Assembly: GCF_013523055.1 (NCBI RefSeq)
Contig: NZ_JAAMQM010000028.1
Coordinates: 1 to 64,000, forward strand
Direction: 5' to 3'
DNA: 64,000 nt
DNA from: Pseudomonas capeferrum
GTDB taxonomy: Bacteria; Pseudomonadota; Gammaproteobacteria; Pseudomonadales; Pseudomonadaceae
The notes below the pieces were generated by a model. It was given only the letters and a program-made list of their open reading frames with translations. It made no database searches and was not told the origin of the DNA. A program made the position numbers and the translations under genes. This document shows positions 19,229-28,521 of this stretch, in pieces. How positions within the stretch are numbered: the first letter of the stretch is position 1; each line of letters starts with the position of its first letter.

Positions 19229-19405
19229 ATGTATATCTATCGTTTGGTACTGCTACTGGTCGTGGGAATCTACCTGTTCTCCCCGGCCATCATGGACTGG
19301 TGGATCGAACCGACCGGCGCCTGGTATCGCCCTTATCTGCTCTGGCTGATCCTTATCGTCGTCACTTTCATTCTCCAGAGCCAACGAGATGCCGATGAGC
19401 TTTAG
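19229..19405 (+). CDS. cbrX: CbrX, small membrane protein overlapping cbrA
   Basis: This 58-residue protein has two hydrophobic segments, about residues 4-21 (YRLVLLLVVGIYLFSPA) and 37-50 (LLWLILIVVTFILQ), joined by a tryptophan-rich loop and ending in a charged tail. The ATG follows a GAGG motif by five bases. Its 3' end overlaps the start of cbrA by 17 bases (11 if cbrA begins at its second Met). A small gene in this place is known as cbrX in P. putida, where it is co-transcribed with cbrA; its function is unclear to me. Confidence 0.85.
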   Translation: MYIYRLVLLLVVGIYLFSPAIMDWWIEPTGAWYRPYLLWLILIVVTFILQSQRDADEL

Positions 19406-22364
19406 CCTGACGCAGATGATCTTGATCAGCGCCGCCTACCTGCTGGTGCTGTTCGGCGTCGCATGGATCAGCGAACGTGGTGTGATCCCGCGTTCTGTCA
19501 TCCGCCACCCACTGACCTACACCTTGTCTCTGGGTGTCTATGCCAGCGCCTGGGCGTTCTATGGGTCCGTGGGCCTGGCTTACCAGTACGGGTACGGTTT
19601 CCTGGCCTGCTACCTGGGCGTTTCCGGCGCGTTTCTGCTGGCGCCAGTGCTGCTGTATCCGATTCTCAAGATCACCCGCACCTACCAGCTTTCCTCGCTG
19701 GCCGACCTGCTGGCCTTCCGCTTTCGCAGCACCTGGGTCGGCGCACTGACGACTCTGTTCATGCTGATTGGCGTATTGCCGCTGCTGGCGTTGCAGATCC
19801 AGGCGGTGGCGGACTCCATCAGCATCCTGACGGGCGAGCCGGTCAAGGCCAGGGTCGCCCTGGCTTTTTGTGCCTTGATCACGCTGTTCACCATTTTCTT
19901 CGGCTCGCGGCATATCGCGACGCGAGAGAAACACGAGGGTTTGGTCTTCGCCATCGCCTTCGAGTCGGTGATCAAGCTGATCGCCCTGAGCGCGGTCGGT
20001 CTCTATGCCCTGTATGGGGTATTCGGAGGACCGCACCAACTGGAGGTATGGCTGCTGCAGAACCAGACTGCCCTGGCGGCGCTGCACACCCCGCTCCAGG
20101 AAGGCCCGTGGCGTACGCTGCTGCTGGTGTTTTTCGCTTCGGCCATCGTCATGCCGCACATGTACCACATGGCGTTCACCGAGAACCTCAACCCGCGCGC
20201 GCTGGTCAGCGCCAGCTGGGGCCTGCCGCTGTTCCTGCTGCTGATGAGTCTGGCCGTGCCGTTGATCCTGTGGGCCGGCCTGCGCATGGGCGCGAGCACC
20301 AACCCCGAATACTTCACGCTGGGTCTGGGCATCGCCACCGGCAACGAGGCGCTGGCCTTGCTGGCCTACATCGGTGGGCTATCGGCCGCCAGCGGGCTGA
20401 TCATCGTCACGACCCTGGCTCTGGCGGGCATGGCTCTCAACCATCTGGTGCTGCCGCTCTACCAGCCTCCGGCCGAGGGCAACATCTACCGCTGGCTGAA
20501 GTGGACCCGCCGCGCGCTGATCGTCGCCATCATCGCGGCGGGCTTCATCTTCTACCTGACCCAGAACACCCACCAGAGCCTGGCCAACCTGGGCATCGTC
20601 GCCTTTGTCGCGACCCTGCAGTTTCTTCCAGGCGTGCTCTCGGTGCTGTACTGGCCGACCGCCAACCGCCGCGGCTTCATGGCGGGCCTGATCGCCGGTT
20701 TCGTGGTCTGGATGGTGACCATGCTGTTGCCGCTGATCGGTAACGTGCAAGGGTTCTACATCCCCCTCCTGGACATGATCTACGTCCTCGACGATACCAG
20801 CTGGCACATGGCGGCCATCGCCTCGCTGGCGGCCAACGTCCTGCTGTTCACCCTGATCTCGTTGTTCACCAACGCCAGCAGCGAGGAAGTCAGCGCCGCG
20901 GAAGCCTGCGCCGTGGACAATGTGCGCCGACCGCAACGGCGCGAGCTGTATGCCGCATCGCCACAGGAGTTCGCCACGCAGTTGGCCAAGCCATTGGGCG
21001 CCAAGGCGGCGCAGAAGGAGGTCGAGCAGGCGCTGCGTGATCTCTACCTGCCCTTCGACGAGCGTCGTCCGTACGCCCTGCGGCGCCTGCGCGATCGCAT
21101 CGAAGCCAACCTGTCCGGCTTGATGGGCCCCAGCGTCGCCCAGGACATGGTCGAGACCTTCCTGCCGTACAAGTCGGCCAACGAGAACTACGTCACCGAG
21201 GACATCCACTTCATCGAAAGCCGGCTCGAGGACTACCACTCACGCCTGACCGGCCTTGCCGCCGAACTCGATGCTCTGCGCCGCTATCATCGACAGACCC
21301 TTCAGGAGCTGCCGATGGGCGTGTGTTCCCTGGCCAAGGACCAGGAGATCCTCATGTGGAACAAGGCCATGGAGGAGCTCACCGGGATTGCCGCCAAGCA
21401 CGTGGTCGGCTCGCGCCTGGTCACCATCGCCGAACCATGGCGCGGTTTGCTGCTGGAGTTCATCAACGTGCCCGACGAGCATCTGCACAAGCAGCGCCTG
21501 GCGCTGGACGGGCAGCCACGCTGGCTCAACCTGCACAAGTCGGCCATTGCCGAGCCACTGGCGCCTGGCAACAGCGGCCTGGTGGTACTGGTCGAGGACC
21601 TTACCGAAACCCAGGCCCTGGAAGACAAGCTGGTGCACTCCGAGCGCCTGGCCAGCATCGGTCGCCTGGCCGCGGGCGTCGCGCACGAGATCGGCAACCC
21701 GATCACCGGCATCGCCTGCCTGGCGCAGAACCTGCGCGAAGAGCGTGAAGGCGATGGAGAAATCATCGAGCTTTCCAGCCAGATCCTCGAGCAGACCAAG
21801 CGGGTATCGCGCATCGTGCAGTCGCTGATGAGCTTCGCCCATGCCGGTGGCAGCCACCAGAACAGCGAAGAGCCGGTATGCCTCGCCGAGGTGGCGCAGG
21901 ACGCCATCGGTCTGCTGGCCTTGAACCGGCGCAATTTCGAAGTGCAGTTCTTCAATCTCTGCGATCCGGAGCATTGGGTCGAGGGCGATCCGCAGCGCCT
22001 GGCACAAGTGCTGATCAACCTGCTCTCCAATGCGCGCGATGCCTCTCCAGCGGGCAGCGCCGTACGGGTTCGCACCGAGCCGAGCGAGCATACCGTCGAC
22101 CTGATCGTGGAAGACGAAGGCAGCGGCATTCCGAAGAACATCATGGATCGGCTGTTCGAACCTTTCTTCACCACCAAGGACCCTGGCGAGGGAACCGGCC
22201 TGGGACTTGCTCTGGTCTATTCCATCGTGGAAGAGCATTATGGGCAAATCACCATCGACAGCCCGGCCGATCTACAGCGCCAACGAGGCACCCGAATCCG
22301 CGTGACCCTGCCCAGGCATGTCGTAGCGACGTCCCCTGAATATCGAGACCGTCGAGAGAACTGA
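19389..22364 (+). CDS. cbrA: CbrA, transporter-linked sensor histidine kinase
   Basis: This 991-residue inner-membrane kinase controls carbon and nitrogen use (histidine, proline, arginine) with CbrB. Residues 1 to about 500 form a sodium-solute-symporter (SSSF)-like domain with about 13 helices. A STAC-type linker and a PAS domain follow ([20 protein letters not shown], about 637-656). The phosphorylated histidine is near residue 765 (GVAHEIGNP). The ATPase boxes are [19 protein letters not shown] and GTGLGLALV. Two starts are possible (19389 or 19395). It overlaps cbrX and lies four bases before cbrB. Confidence 0.96.
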   Translation: MPMSFSLTQMILISAAYLLVLFGVAWISERGVIPRSVIRHPLTYTLSLGVYASAWAFYGSVGLAYQYGYGFLACYLGVSGAFLLAPVLLYPILKITRTYQLSSLADLLAFRFRSTWVGALTTLFMLIGVLPLLALQIQAVADSISILTGEPVKARVALAFCALITLFTIFFGSRHIATREKHEGLVFAIAFESVIKLIALSAVGLYALYGVFGGPHQLEVWLLQNQTALAALHTPLQEGPWRTLLLVFFASAIVMPHMYHMAFTENLNPRALVSASWGLPLFLLLMSLAVPLILWAGLRMGASTNPEYFTLGLGIATGNEALALLAYIGGLSAASGLIIVTTLALAGMALNHLVLPLYQPPAEGNIYRWLKWTRRALIVAIIAAGFIFYLTQNTHQSLANLGIVAFVATLQFLPGVLSVLYWPTANRRGFMAGLIAGFVVWMVTMLLPLIGNVQGFYIPLLDMIYVLDDTSWHMAAIASLAANVLLFTLISLFTNASSEEVSAAEACAVDNVRRPQRRELYAASPQEFATQLAKPLGAKAAQKEVEQALRDLYLPFDERRPYALRRLRDRIEANLSGLMGPSVAQDMVETFLPYKSANENYVTEDIHFIESRLEDYHSRLTGLAAELDALRRYHRQTLQELPMGVCSLAKDQEILMWNKAMEELTGIAAKHVVGSRLVTIAEPWRGLLLEFINVPDEHLHKQRLALDGQPRWLNLHKSAIAEPLAPGNSGLVVLVEDLTETQALEDKLVHSERLASIGRLAAGVAHEIGNPITGIACLAQNLREEREGDGEIIELSSQILEQTKRVSRIVQSLMSFAHAGGSHQNSEEPVCLAEVAQDAIGLLALNRRNFEVQFFNLCDPEHWVEGDPQRLAQVLINLLSNARDASPAGSAVRVRTEPSEHTVDLIVEDEGSGIPKNIMDRLFEPFFTTKDPGEGTGLGLALVYSIVEEHYGQITIDSPADLQRQRGTRIRVTLPRHVVATSPEYRDRREN

Positions 22365-22368
22365 ATCA

Positions 22369-23796
22369 ATGCCGCATATTCTGATCGTCGAAGACGAAAC
22401 CATCATCCGCTCGGCCCTGCGTCGCCTGCTCGAGCGGAACCAGTACCAGGTCAGCGAGGCCGGCTCGGTGCAGGAAGCCCAGGAACGCTTCAGCATTGCT
22501 ACCTTCGACCTGATCGTCAGTGACCTGCGCCTGCCAGGCGCGCCCGGAACCGAGCTGATCAAGCTGGGCCAGGGCATACCTGTATTGATCATGACCAGCT
22601 ACGCCAGCCTGCGTTCGGCGGTCGACTCCATGAAGATGGGCGCTGTCGACTACATCGCCAAGCCCTTCGATCACGACGAGATGCTCCAGGCGGTCGCGCG
22701 TATCCTGCGTGATCGTCCGAGCGCTCCGACCCCCGTGGCCGAGCCCCGCGTCGGCGGTAAACCTGCCACGACCGAGAAAGCGGCCGCCAACGGCGAGATC
22801 GGCATCATCGGCTCCTGCGCCCCCATGCAGGACATGTACAGCAAGATCCGCAAGGTCGCTCCCACCGACTCCAACGTGCTGATCCAGGGCGAGTCCGGCA
22901 CCGGCAAGGAGCTGGTCGCTCGGGCACTGCACAACCTTTCTCGCCGAGCCAAGGCTCCGATGATCTCGGTGAACTGCGCGGCCATTCCCGAAACGCTCAT
23001 CGAGTCCGAGCTGTTCGGGCACGAGAAAGGCGCATTCACCGGTGCCAGCGCCGGCCGTGCGGGACTGGTCGAGGCGGCCGATGGCGGCACGTTGTTCCTC
23101 GACGAGATCGGCGAGTTGCCCCTCGAGGCCCAGGCGCGTCTGCTGCGGGTGCTACAGGAAGGCGAGATTCGCAGGGTGGGCTCGGTACAGTCGCAGAAGG
23201 TCGACGTGCGCCTGATCGCCGCGACGCACCGAGACCTGAAGAACCTGGCCAAGATCGGCCAGTTCCGTGAAGACCTTTATTACCGACTGCATGTCATCGC
23301 CCTCAAGTTGCCGGCCCTGCGCGAGCGCGGGAGTGACGTCAACGAGATTGCCTCCGTGTTCCTGGCTCGTCAGAGCGCGCGCATCGGTCGCGACGACCTG
23401 CGTTTCTCCCATGAAGCCGAACAGGCGATCCGTCATTACAGCTGGCCGGGCAACGTCCGCGAGTTGGAAAACGCGGTGGAGCGCGCGGTGATCCTCAGCG
23501 AGAGTCCGGAAATTTCCGCCGAGCTGCTGGGCATCGACATCGAACTGGGCGATCTGGAGGACGATGACGGCTTCGCCACCGCCCCCAATACGACTGGAAC
23601 CGGCGGTAACACTAGCCATGAGCCGACCGAGGACCTTTCGCTGGAAGACTACTTCCAGCATTTCGTCCTTGAACATCAGGACCACATGACCGAAACAGAG
23701 CTTGCTCGCAAGCTTGGGGTCAGCCGCAAATGCCTGTGGGAACGACGCCAGCGTCTCGGCATACCTCGCCGCAAGAGCGGAGCCATCAGCGAGTAA
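22369..23796 (+). CDS. cbrB: CbrB, sigma-54-dependent response regulator
   Basis: This 475-residue NtrC-family activator is phosphorylated by CbrA and turns on crcZ and catabolic genes. The receiver domain has Asp52 (IVSDLRLPG). The AAA+ domain has Walker A GESGTGKE (about 174-181), the sigma-54 contact loop GAFTGA (about 223-228) and Walker [11 protein letters not shown] Fis-type helix-turn-helix ends the protein ([22 protein letters not shown]). Its target crcZ lies directly downstream. Confidence 0.97.
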   Translation: MPHILIVEDETIIRSALRRLLERNQYQVSEAGSVQEAQERFSIATFDLIVSDLRLPGAPGTELIKLGQGIPVLIMTSYASLRSAVDSMKMGAVDYIAKPFDHDEMLQAVARILRDRPSAPTPVAEPRVGGKPATTEKAAANGEIGIIGSCAPMQDMYSKIRKVAPTDSNVLIQGESGTGKELVARALHNLSRRAKAPMISVNCAAIPETLIESELFGHEKGAFTGASAGRAGLVEAADGGTLFLDEIGELPLEAQARLLRVLQEGEIRRVGSVQSQKVDVRLIAATHRDLKNLAKIGQFREDLYYRLHVIALKLPALRERGSDVNEIASVFLARQSARIGRDDLRFSHEAEQAIRHYSWPGNVRELENAVERAVILSESPEISAELLGIDIELGDLEDDDGFATAPNTTGTGGNTSHEPTEDLSLEDYFQHFVLEHQDHMTETELARKLGVSRKCLWERRQRLGIPRRKSGAISE

Positions 23797-23803
23797 CCTC
23801 CTT

Positions 23804-23823
23804 GGGGGCTGCAGCGCAGCCCC
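23804..23823 (+). terminator. hairpin after cbrB
   Basis: An eight-pair GC-rich stem (23805-23812 with 23816-23823) with a three-base loop begins eight bases after the stop. There is no T run. The stem is nearly the same as the one at 11767-11787. Confidence 0.45.
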
Positions 23824-23856
23824 GCCGCCGTATCGTCTGCGCCTCTCCCACCTCCC

Positions 23857-23930
23857 GTAACAATTCCCACCCTTAAAAATCTGTTACCGCATGCGCCTCG
23901 TCGTAACAGCCGCCGGGGCGTACGGTAACG
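23857..23930 (+). promoter_or_regulatory. CbrB binding region upstream of crcZ
   Basis: A palindrome TGTTAC (23882-23887) - 15 bases - GTAACA (23903-23908) is flanked by further half sites GTAACA (23857-23862) and GTAACG (23925-23930). Such TGTTAC/GTAACA pairs are described for CbrB at crcZ promoters. The palindrome lies about 125-150 bases before the predicted start, a normal enhancer distance for sigma-54 activators. An A/T-rich stretch between (23940-24000) may bind IHF. Confidence 0.75.
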
Positions 23931-24005
23931 GAACGCGACGTTTTTTAACCGAGCTCAGCTCTCGGAAAAACGGCAAATCCTTGATTTTACTGGATTTTCT
24001 AAAGT

Positions 24006-24021
24006 TGGCACGGCACCTGCT
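24006..24021 (+). promoter_or_regulatory. sigma-54 (-24/-12) promoter of crcZ
   Basis: TGGCAC (24006-24011) and TGCT (24018-24021) place GG and GC exactly ten bases apart, matching the sigma-54 consensus. Transcription should start about 12 bases after the GC, near 24032. Confidence 0.88.
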
Positions 24022-24031
24022 ATATTTCTGG

Positions 24032-24400
24032 TACAAGAACAATAACAAGCACTGCAAAAACAGAATAAGAACAAGACGAAACGGCTCACGCATAACAAGA
24101 ACAAGACGGCGGAGGCGCAGCTAACTGATTCTTTTGGAGAGGCGTTGTGTTTGGGGTTGCCCCACGACCAGGCAGAGAACAACAAGAACTGCACTAAAGC
24201 AGAGCCTGAACTGGTTGGATCGATCGATCAGCATGACACAGCGATCAAAGCAATCCGTTTGCTCTTGACTCCCGAATTGGGAGTCGTCCATGAATTCGTG
24301 ATTCGTGGACCGGGCACTCTACAAAAACAAGAAGCCCAGCAAAAAAACAATAAGAGCAGGCAATGACATTCTTGGGGAGCTTCGGCTCCCCATGTCGTTT
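24032..24400 (+). ncRNA. crcZ: CrcZ small RNA, Hfq/Crc-titrating regulator of catabolite repression
   Basis: The region downstream of cbrB holds a roughly 369-base transcript, close to the known P. putida CrcZ size. It carries repeated A-rich motifs of the AAnAAnAA type that bind Hfq with Crc. They occur at about 24033-24049, 24060-24081, 24090-24108, 24175-24192 and 24319-24357. When CbrAB is active the RNA soaks up Hfq/Crc and frees catabolic mRNAs. The sigma-54 promoter and the closing hairpin bound it. Open frames across it have no ribosome-binding sites and no protein character. Confidence 0.92.
24365..24400 (+). terminator. terminator of crcZ
   Basis: A two-part stem pairs 24365-24369 with 24392-24396, and 24374-24380 with 24385-24391 around a UUCG tetraloop, then GTTT. 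The tetraloop makes the hairpin very stable, though the T run is short. Confidence 0.8.
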
Positions 24401-24452
24401 CACCCCCCCTCGGACAGGCGTTTACGACCGCCTACACCATTCCCTGAGTAAA

Positions 24453-24461
24453 TGCTAGAAT
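24453..24461 (+). promoter_or_regulatory. extended -10 promoter candidate for pcnB
   Basis: TGCTAGAAT forms an extended -10 (TGn plus TAGAAT) about 63 bases before the pcnB ATG. No good -35 is seen, which extended -10 promoters tolerate. Confidence 0.42.
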
Positions 24462-24524
24462 CCCCGCCCATCATGCGGCCATTCTCCTATTCTTGGCCGA
24501 ACATTCCTTCAAACAGTGCATCCC

Positions 24525-25913
24525 ATGCTGAAGAAGCTGTTCCAGTCGTTCCGTCCTCCCATCGGTGGTCAACACCACAGGCGTACCACGCCTGAGGTGA
24601 TCAATAGCGCTCAACACTCGCTGCAGCGAAGCCAGTTCAGCCGCCACGCCGTGGGCATCGTCGAGCGCCTGCAAACCGCCGGCTACCAGGCATACCTGGT
24701 CGGCGGTTGCGTGCGCGATCAACTCCTGGGCATCCCTCCCAAGGATTTCGACGTCGCCACCAGCGCCACGCCAGAACAGGTGCGTGCCGAGTTCCGCAAT
24801 GCGCGCATCATTGGCCGTAGATTCAAGCTCGTACACGTGCATTTCGGCCGTGACATCATCGAGGTGGCTACCTTCCGGGCCCACCACTCCGATGATGATC
24901 AGGGCGATGCCCATCGCTCGTCGCACAACGCCAGTGGGCGAATCCTGCGTGACAATGTCTACGGTACGCTCGAAGAAGACGCGCAGCGCCGTGACTTCAC
25001 CATCAATGCGCTGTACTACGATCCCGTCAGCGAGCGCATTCTCGATTTCGCCAACGGCGTGCACGACATCCGCAACCGCCTCATCCGTTTGATCGGTGAT
25101 CCCGCCCAGCGCTACCAGGAAGACCCGGTGCGCATGCTTCGCGCCGTGCGTTTCGCCGCCAAGCTCGACTTCGGTATCGAGAAGCACACCGTGCAGCCGA
25201 TCCGCGAGCTGTCGTCGATGCTGCGCGAAATCCCGCCGGCACGGCTGTTCGAAGAGGTCCTCAAGCTGTTCCTGTCCGGGCACGCCGCATTGACCTTCGA
25301 GATGCTGGTCGATCTGCAGTTGTTCGAACCGCTGTTCCCTGCCAGCGCGCAGTCCCTCGAAGAGCGCCCGACCTATACCCATACGTTGATCAGCCAGGCT
25401 TTGGCCAATACCGATCTGCGCGTCAAACAGGGCAAACCGGTGACACCGGCCTTCCTGTTCGCCGCCCTGTTGTGGCCGGCGCTTCCGGCTCGGGCCTTGT
25501 ATCTGCAAACCCAGGGCGTACCGCCGATTCCAGCCATGAATGGCGCGGCGCACGATCTGATCGCCGAACAGTGTCAGCGCATCGCCATTCCGAAGCGCTT
25601 TACCTTGCCGATCCGCGAGATCTGGGACATGCAGGAGCGCCTGCCGCGCCGTAGCGGCAAGCGTGCCGACCTGCTGCTCGACAACCCACGCTTTCGCGCC
25701 GGTTACGACTTCCTGTTGCTGCGCGAAAGCGCGGGTGAGGAAACCGATGGCTTGGGCCAATGGTGGACGGACTACCAGGAAGCCAACGACAGCGAGCGCC
25801 GGGACATGATCCGCGACCTGGGCAGCCGGGATGAAGGCGCCGCTACCGGCCAGCGCAAACGCAAGCGCAGCCCCAGCAAGCGCAAGCGCACCGACGATGA
25901 CGTATTTGATTAA
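24525..25913 (+). CDS. pcnB: poly(A) polymerase I
   Basis: This 462-residue enzyme adds 3' A tails to RNA and so promotes decay. The nucleotidyltransferase core is GGCVRDQLLG...DFDVATSATP (about 61-86), with the DxD metal site. The RNA-binding head domain follows, and the tail is strongly basic (RKRKRSPSKRKR). The ATG at 24525 gives MLKKLFQSF; a GTG three codons earlier is also possible, and neither has a strong ribosome-binding site. Start uncertainty is also known for E. coli pcnB. folK follows after three bases. Confidence 0.94.
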   Translation: MLKKLFQSFRPPIGGQHHRRTTPEVINSAQHSLQRSQFSRHAVGIVERLQTAGYQAYLVGGCVRDQLLGIPPKDFDVATSATPEQVRAEFRNARIIGRRFKLVHVHFGRDIIEVATFRAHHSDDDQGDAHRSSHNASGRILRDNVYGTLEEDAQRRDFTINALYYDPVSERILDFANGVHDIRNRLIRLIGDPAQRYQEDPVRMLRAVRFAAKLDFGIEKHTVQPIRELSSMLREIPPARLFEEVLKLFLSGHAALTFEMLVDLQLFEPLFPASAQSLEERPTYTHTLISQALANTDLRVKQGKPVTPAFLFAALLWPALPARALYLQTQGVPPIPAMNGAAHDLIAEQCQRIAIPKRFTLPIREIWDMQERLPRRSGKRADLLLDNPRFRAGYDFLLLRESAGEETDGLGQWWTDYQEANDSERRDMIRDLGSRDEGAATGQRKRKRSPSKRKRTDDDVFD

Positions 25914-25916
25914 GTC

Positions 25917-26396
25917 ATGACGACACGTGTCTTCGTCGGCCTGGGCAGCAATCTGGCTGAACCGGCCGAGCAGCTGCGCAGCGCCTTGCAGGCCATGGAC
26001 GGGTTGGAAGGTACCCGCCTGTCGGAAGTTTCCGCCTTCTACGCCAGCGATTCCCTGCTGCCCGGGCAGCCGCGCTACACCAATGCGGTGGCGGCACTGG
26101 ATACATCGCTGGCACCGCTGCCCCTGCTCGATGCCCTGCAGAGCATCGAAACCGGACAGGGGCGCGAGCGCAAGGAACGCTGGGGGCCGCGTACCCTCGA
26201 CTTGGATATCCTCCTCTATGGCCATCAGGTCCTCGACATGCCCCGCCTGAAAGTGCCGCACTACCATATGCAAGCCCGTGCCTTCGTCCTTTATCCGCTA
26301 GCCGAGCTGGTGCCCGCCGACTTCTGCCTGCCGGACGGCCGCAGCCTTGCGCAGCTCCTGGCACAGTGCCCGTTCGAAGGCCTTGAGCGTCTGTAG
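25917..26396 (+). CDS. folK: 6-hydroxymethyl-7,8-dihydropterin pyrophosphokinase
   Basis: This 159-residue cytosolic enzyme transfers pyrophosphate from ATP to hydroxymethyldihydropterin in folate synthesis, just before the step of FolP (encoded at 48916-49767). The family signature is RWGPRTLDLDILLY (about 88-101), with the metal-binding Asp pair DLD. The N-terminal VGLGSNL is typical. It begins three bases after pcnB, the usual pairing in gammaproteobacteria. Confidence 0.96.
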   Translation: MTTRVFVGLGSNLAEPAEQLRSALQAMDGLEGTRLSEVSAFYASDSLLPGQPRYTNAVAALDTSLAPLPLLDALQSIETGQGRERKERWGPRTLDLDILLYGHQVLDMPRLKVPHYHMQARAFVLYPLAELVPADFCLPDGRSLAQLLAQCPFEGLERL

Positions 26397-26416
26397 ATCA
26401 GCCATCCGCAACGACG

Positions 26417-26456
26417 GTAACGCCAGTAACGCTCCATTCGTAACAACCCGGTAACA
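26417..26456 (+). repeat. four GTAAC repeats upstream of panB
   Basis: GTAACG (26417), GTAACG (26426), GTAACA (26440) and GTAACA (26451) occur in the same direction within 40 bases, just after folK. They resemble half sites of the CbrB type seen before crcZ. They lie immediately upstream of the promoter candidate at 26463. Function is not shown. The remaining 26493-26737 shows no gene. Confidence 0.55.
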
Positions 26457-26462
26457 GGGTGA

Positions 26463-26492
26463 TTGACTTCGCCTACCGCCCTCACGACTATA
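26463..26492 (+). promoter_or_regulatory. candidate promoter of panBC
   Basis: TTGACT (26463-26468) is followed after 17-18 bases by GACTATA (26486-26492). The predicted start leaves a leader of about 235 bases before panB, in which I see no gene. Confidence 0.45.
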
Positions 26493-26737
26493 GGCGTCCC
26501 GTGGTGCCGATGTGCCGCCTACGGTTAACGTCGACCTCCCGCGCACTCTGAGTATCCGGACCAGGCAGCGCTTTCACGCCCCCTGCGGATGTGATACGTC
26601 GCTCAGGGAGAAGGCGCATCCCGACCCGGAACGGCCCCAATACTCAAACATCACGCACGATGATGTGGCGTTCCGGAAGATCAACACACGCGTTGAGCGC
26701 CGTCTCTTTCGCAGCGGCTGAACGAGGATTTCCCCAC

Positions 26738-27538
26738 ATGCCTGAAGTAACCCTTACCACTCTGCATGGCCTGATGGCCAAGGGTGAAAAAATCACTATG
26801 CTGACCTGCTACGACGCGACCTTTGCCAAGACCGCGAGCCAGGCCGGTGTGGAAATCCTGCTGGTGGGTGATTCCCTCGGCATGGTCTTGCAGGGCCATG
26901 ACAGCACGCTGCCGGTCACGACCGCTGAAATGGCCTACCACACGGCTTGCGTCAAGCGCGGTAACGAGGGCGCGCTGATCCTCGCCGACCTGCCCTTCAT
27001 GGCCCATGCCACCGCAGAGCAGGCCTTTGTCAACTGCGCCACCCTGATGCAGGCCGGCGCACACATGGTCAAGCTCGAAGGCGCGGCCTGGCTCGCCGAT
27101 ACCATCGGCAGGCTGGCCGAGCGCGGCGTACCGGTGTGCGCGCACCTGGGCCTGACGCCGCAGACGGTCAACGTGCTGGGCGGCTACAAGGTTCAGGGAC
27201 GTAATGAGGCCCAGGCGCAGCAACTGCGCGCCGATGCTGTTGCCCTGGAACAAGCCGGTGCCGCGATGCTGCTGCTCGAATGCGTTCCCACCGCGCTTGC
27301 CGCGCAGATCACCGAGGCGGTCGGGATTCCGGTCATCGGCATCGGTGCTGGGAGCGCCACCGACGGCCAAGTGCTGGTCCTGCACGACATGCTCGGACTC
27401 TCGCTCAGTGGCCGGGTGCCCAGGTTCGTGAAGAATTTCATGACCGGCCAGCCCGATATCCAGAGCGCCCTGGCCGCCTATGTGAAGGCGGTCAAGGATG
27501 TCAGTTTCCCCGCGACAGAACATGGATTCAGCGCATGA
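26738..27538 (+). CDS. panB: 3-methyl-2-oxobutanoate hydroxymethyltransferase
   Basis: This 266-residue enzyme makes ketopantoate from 2-oxoisovalerate, the first step towards pantothenate and coenzyme A. Family motifs are [15 protein letters not shown] and [10 protein letters not shown] with the Mg2+-binding Asp, then KLEGA and [14 protein letters not shown]. The ATG at 26738 has GAGGA nine bases upstream; the open frame reaches further back but without family character. It overlaps panC by four bases. Confidence 0.96.
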   Translation: MPEVTLTTLHGLMAKGEKITMLTCYDATFAKTASQAGVEILLVGDSLGMVLQGHDSTLPVTTAEMAYHTACVKRGNEGALILADLPFMAHATAEQAFVNCATLMQAGAHMVKLEGAAWLADTIGRLAERGVPVCAHLGLTPQTVNVLGGYKVQGRNEAQAQQLRADAVALEQAGAAMLLLECVPTALAAQITEAVGIPVIGIGAGSATDGQVLVLHDMLGLSLSGRVPRFVKNFMTGQPDIQSALAAYVKAVKDVSFPATEHGFSA

Positions 27539-28386
27539 ACACAGTCAAGACCGTCCGCGAACTGCGCGCCGCCGTAGGGCGTGCGCGTACTGAAGGCAAG
27601 CGTGTCGCGCTCGTGCCGACCATGGGCAACCTGCACAGTGGCCACGCCGCCCTCGTGATCAAGGCCGCCCAGCGAGCGGACTTCGTGGTCGCGAGCATTT
27701 TCGTCAATCCGCTGCAGTTCGGCGCCAACGAAGATCTCGATACCTATCCACGGACCCTTGCCGCCGACCAGGAACGCCTGCTTCAGGCCGGATGCCACCT
27801 GATCTTCGCGCCCACTGTGGATGAAATGTATCCCGACGGCATGGCGGGCCAGACACGGGTCAGTGTTCCTCACCTGTCGCAAGGATTGTGTGGCGCGAGC
27901 CGCCCAGGGCATTTCGAAGGGGTAGCGACCGTTGTCAGCAAGCTGTTCAACATGGTCCAGCCCGACTTGGCCGTCTTCGGCGAGAAGGATTTCCAGCAGC
28001 TGGCCGTGATCCGTACCATGGTGCGTGATCTCAACATGCCGATCCAGATCATCGGCGAGCCGACAGTCCGTGCCGAGGACGGGCTGGCGCTGTCTTCGCG
28101 CAATGGCTACCTGAGTACCGAGCAGCGCGCCATCGCGCCTGTACTGTTCCAGACGCTGAACCATATCGCCCGGCAGATCCGCCAGGGCAGCCGGGACTTC
28201 GATGCACTGACCGGCGACGCCGCGGCTGTCCTGCTCGAAGCGGGCCTGCGCACGGACTACCTGGAAGTGCGCCACGCACTCACGCTGCTTCCCGCGACCG
28301 CCGCCGATCGCGATCTGGTGATCATCGTCGCCGCCTACCTCGGGACTACACGCCTGATCGACAATCTGCACCTGACACTCGAGTAA
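27535..28386 (+). CDS. panC: pantothenate synthetase
   Basis: This 283-residue ATP-dependent ligase joins pantoate and beta-alanine to give pantothenate. The HIGH-like motif is [10 protein letters not shown] (about 25-34) and the KMSKS-like region is LSSRNGYLS (about 181-189). Its ATG overlaps the panB stop (ATGA). No panD (aspartate decarboxylase, source of beta-alanine) follows, although P. aeruginosa has one between panC and pgi. Confidence 0.96.
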   Translation: MNTVKTVRELRAAVGRARTEGKRVALVPTMGNLHSGHAALVIKAAQRADFVVASIFVNPLQFGANEDLDTYPRTLAADQERLLQAGCHLIFAPTVDEMYPDGMAGQTRVSVPHLSQGLCGASRPGHFEGVATVVSKLFNMVQPDLAVFGEKDFQQLAVIRTMVRDLNMPIQIIGEPTVRAEDGLALSSRNGYLSTEQRAIAPVLFQTLNHIARQIRQGSRDFDALTGDAAAVLLEAGLRTDYLEVRHALTLLPATAADRDLVIIVAAYLGTTRLIDNLHLTLE

Positions 28387-28434
28387 ATCCTTGGCCGCTG
28401 CGCCCGGGAGCATCACGACCACGCGGGCTGTGCC

Positions 28435-28440
28435 TATAAT
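28435..28440 (+). promoter_or_regulatory. -10 element candidate for pgi
   Basis: A perfect TATAAT lies 82 bases before the pgi ATG. No convincing -35 is at the right distance, so this is tentative. Confidence 0.35.
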
Positions 28441-28521
28441 GATGGCCAGCCCGCAACCGCCTGCAACTGGCCGGTGCGGCGAGTGTCAAAGGCATGTCCA
28501 CGCACAAGGAACTCATCTGCA

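Noticed and set aside
23891-24366. Two short rightward frames (23891-24124 and 24145-24366)
   Set aside because: They lie in the CbrB site region and CrcZ RNA, have no ribosome-binding sites, and their odd Asn/Lys/Arg-rich content reflects the A-rich Hfq motifs.
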